Shown here piece after piece: positions 1 to 5,732 of a stretch of DNA of 7,705 nt. The first letter of the stretch is position 1. Every line of letters begins with the position of its first letter. Made by a program: the position numbers and the translations under genes. Source of the DNA: an uncultured Aquimonas sp. (lineage in GTDB: Bacteria; Pseudomonadota; Gammaproteobacteria; Xanthomonadales; Xanthomonadaceae). The notes below the pieces were generated by a model that was given only the letters and a program-made list of their open reading frames with translations, did no database searches and was not told where the DNA came from. Location: the NCBI RefSeq assembly GCF_937888285.1, contig NZ_CALART010000026.1:1-7705 (forward strand), written 5' to 3'.

Positions 1-128
1 GGCATGCCGCGCGCGCGGCCGAACGCCCGAGCGCTATGCGCGAGGGCCGGGGCCGGAGGCAGGCGGCGCGTTTGCGCGGCATGCCGCGCGCGCGGCCGAA
101 CGCCCGAGCGCTATGCGCGAGGGCCGGG
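1..128. repeat. 51-bp direct repeat, two copies, 77-bp period
   Basis: Positions 1-51 and 78-128 are identical over 51 bases by eye. They are separated by a 26-bp unrelated GC-rich spacer (52-77). The left copy begins at the window edge, so the array may continue to the left. Each copy contains the alternating palindrome GCCGCGCGCGCGGC and a second imperfect dyad around GCGCTATGCGC. The 77-bp period is not a multiple of three, so the repeat would change frame from copy to copy, which argues against a repetitive protein. It could be a minisatellite-like tandem repeat or a recent local duplication. There are too few copies to decide. Confidence 0.85.
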
Positions 129-160
129 CCGAGATTCGCGAGAGCGCGATGCCGGAGCTG

Positions 161-191
161 CATAGGGTGGGCCCTGGCCCACCATGAGCTC
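161..191 (-). repeat. REP-like palindrome, copy 1 (inverted relative to copy 2)
   Basis: This 31-bp element is the exact reverse complement of 585-615. Its core is an 8-bp perfect stem (GGTGGGCC / GGCCCACC) around a 2-nt centre, flanked on one side by an ATAG tetranucleotide. This layout resembles the GTAG-headed REP elements (SMAG type) known from Stenotrophomonas. Homology with copy 2 continues imperfectly for about 15 bp past the GAGCTC side (roughly 11 of 15 matches by eye), so the repeat unit is longer than the palindrome. REP elements are typically intergenic, multi-copy, and mobilised by RAYT (TnpA-REP) transposases. No such transposase is in this window. Confidence 0.8.
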
Positions 192-293
192 CACGCTCGC
201 CCCGGTAACCACGTGATCGGACCGGCCAACACGCACGAGAGAGCGCAGCGTGCGACGACGCCCTCGCAAGCTCAGGTGTCCGAAAAGAACGAA

Positions 294-319
294 GCCCGCT
301 TCGTGTACACGAAGCGGGC
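294..319 (-). terminator. Perfect 26-bp palindrome, probable intrinsic terminator on minus strand
   Basis: Bases 294-319 read the same on both strands, giving a 12-bp stem (GCCCGCTTCGTG / CACGAAGCGGGC) around a TA centre. Read on the minus strand, the hairpin is followed by TTCGTTCTTTTCG, a T-rich tract suited to rho-independent termination. The plus-strand side is followed by a pyrimidine-rich CTCTCCCTCCCC, which is much poorer in T. The nearest minus-strand gene is glnE, whose stop lies about 440 bp upstream. It may end glnE read-through transcripts, or be left from a gene no longer present. A protein-binding palindrome is an alternative reading. Confidence 0.55.
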
Positions 320-391
320 CTCTCCCTCCCCAGGGTTCGCGGCGGACGTCTTGGCGCCGCAACCGCGAGGTGGACTTTAGACACTGTTCAT

Positions 392-425
392 GCGGGCTTG
401 CACGCTGCAGTGCACTAAAGCCCGC
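392..425. repeat. Imperfect hairpin
   Basis: GCGGGCTT (392-399) pairs with AAGCCCGC (418-425). Inside it GCAC and GTGC can pair around a GCTGCA loop, leaving a small ACTA bulge on one side. No T-rich tract follows on the plus strand, so I do not call it a terminator. Its role is unknown. It lies between the two REP-like palindromes and may belong to the same composite repeat. Confidence 0.45.
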
Positions 426-584
426 CAGAGTCGCTTCGCGACAGGCTTCGCTGTGCCCTGGGCGGTGACGCGTGGCCGCGCCCTACCGCGGCATGAACGG
501 CCAAGCGATGCGGGCACGGAGTCCGGCGAGTGGCGGACCGAAGGCGAGCGAGAGCGCCACGAGAGGAGGACCGTGGCCAGCATC

Positions 585-615
585 GAGCTCATGGTGGGCC
601 AGGGCCCACCCTATG
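585..615 (+). repeat. REP-like palindrome, copy 2
   Basis: This is the exact reverse complement of 161-191 over 31 bp, with the 8-bp stem GGTGGGCC-AG-GGCCCACC and the CTAT end that mirrors ATAG. It lies about 145 bp beyond the glnE stop on the transcript side. If glnE is transcribed past its stop, the RNA would carry a strong hairpin here. That is the usual position for REP elements, which can stabilise the upstream mRNA or attenuate read-through. The effect here is inference. Confidence 0.8.
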
Positions 616-670
616 AAACTCAGGCTTCGTGCTTCTGCGGACCCCGAGTCCGGAACTCCAAACCTTGCCG

Positions 671-688
671 CCGGCACCGGCACCGGCA
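671..688. repeat. Short tandem hexanucleotide (CCGGCA)x3
   Basis: Three uninterrupted CCGGCA units lie between the REP-like palindrome and the glnE stop. The tract is short and GC-rich and could arise by slippage. No function is evident. Confidence 0.6.
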
Positions 689-758
689 CGAGCGGGGGCT
701 CGGGCAGCCGCACCGTCATCGACATCGGAGCTTCGCGCCAAGCAGACAGAGGCCGCGC

Positions 759-3551
759 CTACACCACCCCAAGCCCGCGGCCCTGCCAGGCCCGCGTGAT
801 CGCCGCTCGCGCCGACTCCGGCGCTTTCGCCTCCGGCACCAGCCGCGGCCGACCGTCCAGGGTGCAGGCGAGGCCGAGTGCGAGCAGCGCCGCATGGGCC
901 GACGCCAACGACGCTGCGGTGTCTGAATCAAACCATCCCGCCCCGGCGCAGCGCTGGATCAGCTCGGCGCTTTCGCGAGCCTCGACCAGCGTTGGATGCG
1001 CAGCGCCGAGCGCCAGCACGCCGGCCTGCAGCAGGAACTCCAGATCGACCAGACCGCCTTCGCCCTGCTTGAGGTCGAACTCGCCCATGCGGCTGCGATC
1101 GAGTGCCTCGCGCATGCGCCGACGCATCGCCGCCACTTCGCGCAGCACCTCGTCGAGCGCGCGCGGCTCGGCCAGCACCTGCGCGCGCACGCGCTCGAAG
1201 CCTTCGCCGATCTGCGTATCGCCACAGACGAAGCGCGCGCGCACCAGGGCCTGCTTTTCCCACAGCCAGGCGCGCTCGCGCTGGTAGCTCTCGAAGCTCG
1301 CCAGGGTCGAGATCAACAGGCCCTTGCTGCCGTCCGGGCGCAGGCGCAGATCGACCTCGTACAGGCGCCCGCCGGTCGTGGTCATGCCCAGCCAGGAGAT
1401 CAGCTTCTGCACCACGCGCTGGTAGTAGCGCGCGGCATCCAGCGGGCGCGCGCCGTCGCTCTCGGCGCCCTCGCGGGCGCGGTAGAGGAACACCAGGTCG
1501 AGGTCGGAGTTGAAGCCGAGCTCCAGCGCGCCGAAGCTGCCGAAGCCGAGCAAGGCGAGGCCGCTGTCGGGCAGGCGGCCGTGCGCGGCGATGACCTCGG
1601 CCTCGGCGCGCTCCAGCAGCAGGCCGACGATCACCTCGGCGAGCCAAGCCAGCTGACGCGCGCTGTCGCCCGCGGCCTGGCCGCCGAACAGGGTGGCGCG
1701 GGCGATGCGGAAGGCCACGCTCTGGCGGAATTCGTTCAAGGCCGGAAGCAGGCGCTCGATGTCGTCGCGCGGCACTTCGATGAGCGCCTGGTCGAGCTCG
1801 TCCGCGATCGCCTGCAGCGACTCCGGCGCCCCCTGGCTGCGGGTGTCGAGCAGGTCGTCGAGCAGCAGCGGGTGCGCCGACAGGCGCTCGGCCATCCAGG
1901 TGCTGGCGACGAAGGTGTCGAGCAGGCGTTCGCGCGCCGGCGCGCTCTCGTCGAGAAGCGCGAGGTAGCTGGAACGGCGCAGCACCGCGTGCAGGAAGTG
2001 CAGCACGCGTTCCAGCAGCTTCTGCGGCTGCGGTCTTGATGGAAGCGCATCGAGCAGGGCCGGCACCAGTCGATCAAGCCGCGCACGCGCACGCGCCGAC
2101 AGCTGGGCGCGCACGGGGCTGGCGGCGAACTGCAGCAGGCGCTGCTGGGCTTCCTCAGGCTGGGCGAAGCCGGCCTGCCGCAGCAGCTCGATGGGCGGCT
2201 CACGGTCGATCTGCCGCCAATAGTCCTGCATCAGCCCGGCGCGCGGGCTGGTGGCATCAGCACGGCCGCTCTCGAACACCTCCTCGAAGGCTGCGCGCAC
2301 CAGCGCACGCTGCGCATTCAGCACCTCCAGCAGCGCGGCATAGTCGGCAAAGCCCAGGCCGCGCGCCAGCCGCAGCTGCTCGAAGGCATCCTCGGGCAGC
2401 TCGTGGGCCTGCTGCTCGCGCAGCATCTGCAGGCGATTCTCGACGTGCCGCAACAGCCGGTAGGCACGCAGCAGGGCATCGGCCTGCGCCGCGTCCACAT
2501 GACCGCCCTCACGCAGCGCCGCCAGCGCCGGCTCCAGCCCGCGTGCACGCAACGGCGGCTCGCGGCCGCCGCGGATCAGCTGCTGGAGTTGCACCATGAA
2601 CTCGATCTCGCGGATGCCGCCGGGGCCGAGCTTCAGGTGTTCGGCCAGCTCGCGACGCTGCACCTCGGCCTCGATCATCGCCTTCATCTCGCGCAGGCCC
2701 TCATAGGCCGTGTAGTCGAAGTAGCGCCGGTAGATGAAGGGACGCAGCGTGCGCAGGAAGACCTCGCCGGCCTCGATGTCGCCGGCGATGGGGCGCGCCT
2801 TGATCCAGGCGTAGCGCTCCCAGTCGCGGCCCTCGCGCTGGAAGTAGTGCTCCATCGCGGCGAAGGACAGCGCCAGCCGGCCGGCATTGCCGAAGGGCCG
2901 CAGGCGCATGTCGACGCGGTAGACGAAGCCGTCGACGGTGACCTCGCCGAGCAGGCGGATCAGCAGCTGGCCCAGACGTACGAAGAAGCTCTCGTTGTCG
3001 AGCGCGCGCATGCCGTCGGTTTCGCCGCCTTCGGGATAGGCGAAGACCAGGTCGATGTCGGAGCTGAAGTTGAGCTCGCTGCCGCCCTGCTTGCCGAGGC
3101 CGAACACCACCAGCTGCTGCGACGCACCCTCGCGCGAACGCGGCTGGCCGTGACGCGCGACCAAGGCCGCCATGGCGTAGTCCAGCGCCAGCTGGCAGCA
3201 GCGGTCGGCGAGCACGGCGCTGGCCCGCACCGTGTCCTGCACTGAGTCGATACCGGCGACGTCGCGGGCGATCTGGCGTACCGATTCGGCGTGACGCCAG
3301 CGGCGCAGCGCGGCCATCGCCGCGGACTCGTCGAGGCCGTCGAGCGCGGGCTCCGGTTCGGGCTGCAGCAGCTGCGCCATCAGCGCTGGCCGCTTGCACA
3401 GCTGCTCGTAGGCGTAGTCGGAGGCCGCCAGCAGACGGTCGAGATGCGGGCCGATCGGGCCGGCGATCAGCGCTTCGAAGGCGATCGGATCGGCGTCACG
3501 AAGGCGCGTGCGGCGTTCGATCAGCAGTCGGTCGAGAGCGTCGATGGGCAC
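759..3551 (-). CDS. glnE: Bifunctional glutamine synthetase adenylyltransferase / adenylyl-removing enzyme (GlnE)
   Basis: This cytoplasmic enzyme tunes nitrogen assimilation. Its C-terminal half transfers AMP from ATP to a tyrosine of glutamine synthetase and switches it off. Its N-terminal half removes the AMP by phosphorolysis, under control of PII and glutamine. At 930 aa it is close to the usual length of about 940-950. Both nucleotidyltransferase domains are visible. The first has GLGKQGGSELNFSSDIDLVF (about 151-170), VDMRLRPFG (213-221) and GPGGIREIEF (309-318). The second has GFGSFGALELGF-SDLDLVF (about 669-688), VDLRLRPDG (733-741) and GEGGLVDLEF (about 830-839). The paired SDIDL and SDLDL motifs carry the metal-binding aspartates. 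I chose the GTG at 3551. The open frame continues 88 codons further, but that part overlaps the divergent transporter, looks non-coding, and lies upstream of a good -10 element. No ATG occurs in frame near the start. A weak GAG lies 9 nt before the GTG. The C-terminal motif has GSFGA where the N-terminal one has GKQGG. Confidence 0.95.
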   Translation of the reverse strand: MPIDALDRLLIERRTRLRDADPIAFEALIAGPIGPHLDRLLAASDYAYEQLCKRPALMAQLLQPEPEPALDGLDESAAMAALRRWRHAESVRQIARDVAGIDSVQDTVRASAVLADRCCQLALDYAMAALVARHGQPRSREGASQQLVVFGLGKQGGSELNFSSDIDLVFAYPEGGETDGMRALDNESFFVRLGQLLIRLLGEVTVDGFVYRVDMRLRPFGNAGRLALSFAAMEHYFQREGRDWERYAWIKARPIAGDIEAGEVFLRTLRPFIYRRYFDYTAYEGLREMKAMIEAEVQRRELAEHLKLGPGGIREIEFMVQLQQLIRGGREPPLRARGLEPALAALREGGHVDAAQADALLRAYRLLRHVENRLQMLREQQAHELPEDAFEQLRLARGLGFADYAALLEVLNAQRALVRAAFEEVFESGRADATSPRAGLMQDYWRQIDREPPIELLRQAGFAQPEEAQQRLLQFAASPVRAQLSARARARLDRLVPALLDALPSRPQPQKLLERVLHFLHAVLRRSSYLALLDESAPARERLLDTFVASTWMAERLSAHPLLLDDLLDTRSQGAPESLQAIADELDQALIEVPRDDIERLLPALNEFRQSVAFRIARATLFGGQAAGDSARQLAWLAEVIVGLLLERAEAEVIAAHGRLPDSGLALLGFGSFGALELGFNSDLDLVFLYRAREGAESDGARPLDAARYYQRVVQKLISWLGMTTTGGRLYEVDLRLRPDGSKGLLISTLASFESYQRERAWLWEKQALVRARFVCGDTQIGEGFERVRAQVLAEPRALDEVLREVAAMRRRMREALDRSRMGEFDLKQGEGGLVDLEFLLQAGVLALGAAHPTLVEARESAELIQRCAGAGWFDSDTAASLASAHAALLALGLACTLDGRPRLVPEAKAPESARAAITRAWQGRGLGVV

Positions 3552-3582
3552 CGGATCGGACTCGTTGCGGAAGCAGCGCCGG

Positions 3583-3591
3583 ACTCTAGCA
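3583..3591 (-). promoter_or_regulatory. Probable extended -10 of the glnE promoter
   Basis: On the minus strand these bases read TGCTAGAGT, an extended -10 (TG-N-TAGAGT). There is no good -35 at 17 bp, which is compatible with an extended -10 promoter. Initiation near 3576 would give a leader of about 25 nt before the GTG at 3551. That fits the chosen start and would place the longer upstream reading frame outside the transcript. Confidence 0.4.
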
Positions 3592-3709
3592 GCTTGCCGG
3601 GAGCGCTCGATCTCGACGCGCGCCTCGGGTGGTCTCCATGCGCGATGAGGTGCCCTGCACCACAGTTGCCATCCAACATGACAGCCGCACAGTCGCCGCG
3701 CTCGGACGC

Positions 3710-3715
3710 TACCAT
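3710..3715 (+). promoter_or_regulatory. Possible -10 (TACCAT) of the transporter-regulator promoter
   Basis: TACCAT lies 32 bp before the transporter ATG at 3748 and would give a leader of about 26 nt. No convincing -35 lies at the standard spacing, so this is tentative. The spacer 3552-3747 separates two divergent genes and must hold promoters for both. I see no clear operator dyad in it. Confidence 0.25.
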
Positions 3716-3747
3716 CGCGCTCCCGTCGTTTCGTCGAGACGCTCAAG

Positions 3748-5001
3748 ATGCATGAGTCCGCCCCGCAGCTCGAGCCCTCCGAGCCGCCGCAGCCGCCCGG
3801 CTGGATGAACCGCACGGTCGCGGGCGCCGGCCTGACCAGTGCGCTGGGCGATTTCTGCTACGAAACCACCACGGTCGTGCTGCCCGGCTTCCTCGCCGTA
3901 CTCGGCGTGCCGGCGGCGGCGCTGGGCCTGATCGAGGGCATCGCCGACGCGGTCGCGAGTTTCACCAAGATGATGTCGGGCTACATCGGCGATCGGCTCG
4001 GCCATCGCAAGCTGCTGGTGATGACCGGCTACGCGCTGACGCCGATCGGCCAGATCCTGATCGCAGTCGCCGCGGGCTGGCCGCTGATCCTGCTCGGGCG
4101 GCTGGTGTCCTGGTTCGGCAAGGGGCTGCGCGGCCCCTTGCGCGATGCCATCGTGATCCAGGCGGTCAACCCGGCGACGCGCGGGCGCGCATTCGGTTTC
4201 CATCGCGCGATGGATTCGGTCGGCGCGGTGCTCGGCCCCTTGCTGGGTGTCGCCCTGCTCGGGCTGGCGCAGGGCTGGACCTGGAGCGATGACAGCGGCC
4301 CCTTCCGCTTCGTGCTGTGGATCTCGGTGATCCCCGGCCTGCTCGCCGTGCTGGCCTTCGCCGCGCTCGTGCGCGATCCACAGCGCTCCGCGAACCCGGC
4401 GCTGCGCTTCTTCAGCTCGCTGCGCGGGCTGCCGCTGCGCTTCAAGCGCTATCTCGGCGCGGTCGGCGTGTTCGGCATCGGCGATTTTTCGCATGCCCTG
4501 CTGATCCTCGCAGCGACCACCCTGCTCACCCCGTCGCTCGGCCTTGTGCAGGCGGCGCAGCTGGCCGGCCTGCTGTACGTGCTGCGCAATGTGGTGCAGG
4601 TCGTTCTGTCCTGGCCGATCGGCTGGCTGGCCGATCGCGTCGGCCATGCGCCGCTGCTGCTCGCGGGGTACGCACTCGGCGCCAGCACCGCGGTGGCGAT
4701 GGGCCTGGCGTTCTGGCTGGACAGCGCAGACCTCGCCCTGCTGATCGGCATCTTCGTGTTGGCAGGCGCCTACACGGCCGTGCAGGAGGCGCTCGAATCC
4801 ACGGTCACGGCGAGCCTGGTGCACGCCGACACGCTGGGCTTGGGCATTGGCGCATTGGGCACCGTCAACGGCTTCGCGCGCTTTGCCTCCAGCGCGGGCG
4901 TGGGACTGCTGTGGACCGCGCTGTCGCCGGCCCTGGCCTTCGCGACAGCGGCGGGCCTGATGTTGCTGGGCACGTTCGCGCTGCAGCGGGCTTTGCGTTG
5001 A
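3748..5001 (+). CDS. Major facilitator superfamily transporter, 12 TM, substrate unknown
   Basis: This inner-membrane secondary transporter has 417 aa, a normal size for a 12-helix MFS protein. Hydrophobic segments alternate with charged loops throughout. The cytoplasmic loop between TM2 and TM3 carries a motif-A-like GYIGDRLGHRK (78-88). Its partner in the second half is GWLADRVGH (292-300). Other family-like stretches are GDFCYETTTVVLPGFLAVLG (34-53), GKGLRGPLRDA (124-134), RAFGFHRAMDSVGAVLGPL (147-165) and QEALESTVTA (346-355). The GK-LRGPLRDA and FGFHRAMD-GA-LGP pattern recalls the poorly characterised MJ1317/YfkF-like MFS group, recalled and not searched. The first 19 residues are Glu/Pro-rich and precede an internal Met at residue 20 (position 3805), which could be the true start. 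The chosen ATG has only a weak GAG upstream. The stop overlaps the start of the response regulator, so the two are probably co-transcribed. The sequence does not reveal the substrate. Drug or metabolite efflux is a guess. Confidence 0.88.
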   Translation: MHESAPQLEPSEPPQPPGWMNRTVAGAGLTSALGDFCYETTTVVLPGFLAVLGVPAAALGLIEGIADAVASFTKMMSGYIGDRLGHRKLLVMTGYALTPIGQILIAVAAGWPLILLGRLVSWFGKGLRGPLRDAIVIQAVNPATRGRAFGFHRAMDSVGAVLGPLLGVALLGLAQGWTWSDDSGPFRFVLWISVIPGLLAVLAFAALVRDPQRSANPALRFFSSLRGLPLRFKRYLGAVGVFGIGDFSHALLILAATTLLTPSLGLVQAAQLAGLLYVLRNVVQVVLSWPIGWLADRVGHAPLLLAGYALGASTAVAMGLAFWLDSADLALLIGIFVLAGAYTAVQEALESTVTASLVHADTLGLGIGALGTVNGFARFASSAGVGLLWTALSPALAFATAAGLMLLGTFALQRALR

Positions 5002-5732
5002 CGCGGCCGCCCAGCCCCGATGCGCCGCCCGGTCCGCGCCCGCGGGGCCCGGACCTGCCCCTGCGCATCCTCATCATCGAGGACCAGCGCGACCTGGCCG
5101 AGAGCCTCTGGGATTTCCTGGAGCGCCGCGGCCATCGGGTCGATCACGCGCTCGACGGCCTGCAGGGCCTGCGCATGGCGCTGGCCGGCGGCTTCGATGT
5201 GATCGTGCTGGATCTCGGTCTGCCCCGGCTGGACGGGCTGGACGTGTGCGCGCGCCTGCGTGCTGCCGGCCAGACCCTGCCGGTGTTGATGCTGACCGCA
5301 CGCGACGGCCTCGATGACAAGCTGGCGGGCTTTGACCGCGGTGCCGACGACTATCTGGTCAAGCCGTTCGCCATGCTCGAACTGGAAGCGCGCCTGCACA
5401 ACCTGCATCGTCGCGCCCGGGCACGTGCCAGCCTGCGAGTCGCCGACCTGCAGCTTGATCCGCAGACCGGCGAAGCCCTGCGCGCGGGCCAGGCCTTGAG
5501 CCTGTCGCCGCTGCAGCGACGGCTGCTCGAAGCCCTGCTGCGCGCCAGCCCGGCGGTGCTGGAGACCGCAACGCTGACCGGGCAGGTCTGGGGCGACGCG
5601 ACGCCGAGCGTCGATGCCCTGCACAGCCTGGTGCGCGCGCTGCGCGTCGCCGTCGATCGGCCCTTCGGGCGCCCCCTGATCCACACCGTGCATGGGATCG
5701 GCTATCGGCTGTCGGCCGATGACGAGGCCTGA
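4998..5732 (+). CDS. OmpR/PhoB-family response regulator (orphan in this window), TTG start
   Basis: This cytoplasmic two-component transcription factor is 244 aa from the TTG. The receiver domain (about 23-140) has the acidic pair E28/D29 in ILIIEDQ, phospho-acceptor D72 in VLDLGLP, T100 in MLTARD and K122 in YLVKPF, so it should be phosphorylatable. The DNA-binding winged helix (about 145-240) has LSPLQRRLLEALL, the segment VWGDATPSVDALHSLVRALR and the closing HTVHGIGYRL. No ATG or GTG occurs in frame between the transporter stop and the receiver. The TTG at 4998 overlaps the transporter TGA as TTGA, which suggests translational coupling, although no strong Shine-Dalgarno is visible. This start gives a Pro/Arg-rich leader of about 22 residues that family members usually lack. 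A CTG just before RILIIEDQ is the alternative. No histidine kinase lies next to it. Downstream there is a glycosyltransferase on the opposite strand whose 3' end overlaps it. Confidence 0.92.
   Translation: MTRPPSPDAPPGPRPRGPDLPLRILIIEDQRDLAESLWDFLERRGHRVDHALDGLQGLRMALAGGFDVIVLDLGLPRLDGLDVCARLRAAGQTLPVLMLTARDGLDDKLAGFDRGADDYLVKPFAMLELEARLHNLHRRARARASLRVADLQLDPQTGEALRAGQALSLSPLQRRLLEALLRASPAVLETATLTGQVWGDATPSVDALHSLVRALRVAVDRPFGRPLIHTVHGIGYRLSADDEA
5702..5732. other. 31-bp convergent overlap of regulator and glycosyltransferase 3' ends
   Basis: The regulator stop TGA is at 5730-5732 on the plus strand. The glycosyltransferase stop (TAG on the minus strand) is at 5702-5704. Each gene therefore ends inside the other, leaving no room for an intergenic terminator. 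Transcripts from both sides must be complementary here. Confidence 0.9.

Larger units (their letters stand above)
1..758. other. Gene-free accessory stretch downstream of glnE
   Basis: I find no credible coding region here. Open frames exist on both strands, but they run through the repeats, are rich in Arg, Ala, Pro and Cys, match no protein family I know, and lack clear ribosome binding sites. The stretch instead holds the 77-bp-period direct repeat, the inverted REP-like pair, the 26-bp palindrome and a second imperfect hairpin. It looks like repeat-accumulating intergenic DNA. Confidence 0.65.

Noticed and set aside
1..128. CRISPR array
   Set aside because: There are only two copies, the repeat is 51 bp with a single 26-bp GC-rich spacer, and no cas gene is in the window.
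483..725. Minus-strand 80-codon frame starting 34 bp after the glnE stop
   Set aside because: It runs through the CCGGCA repeat and the REP-like palindrome, has no good ribosome binding site and resembles no family. It is best read as chance coding of repeat DNA.
390..926. Plus-strand frame of 178 codons
   Set aside because: It enters the 3' end of glnE antisense, is Arg/His/Pro-rich without domain signals, and includes the REP-like palindrome.
3552..3815. 88-codon upstream extension of the glnE frame
   Set aside because: The residues look non-coding (Arg/Cys/Ser-rich), the frame overlaps the divergent transporter start, and it lies upstream of the extended -10 at 3583-3591. Without it the protein has the normal family length.
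4317..4997. Upstream open frame continuous with the response regulator
   Set aside because: This part is antiparallel-free shadow sequence within the transporter in another frame. It is Arg/Ala-rich and lacks any domain, and the receiver begins only after 5060.
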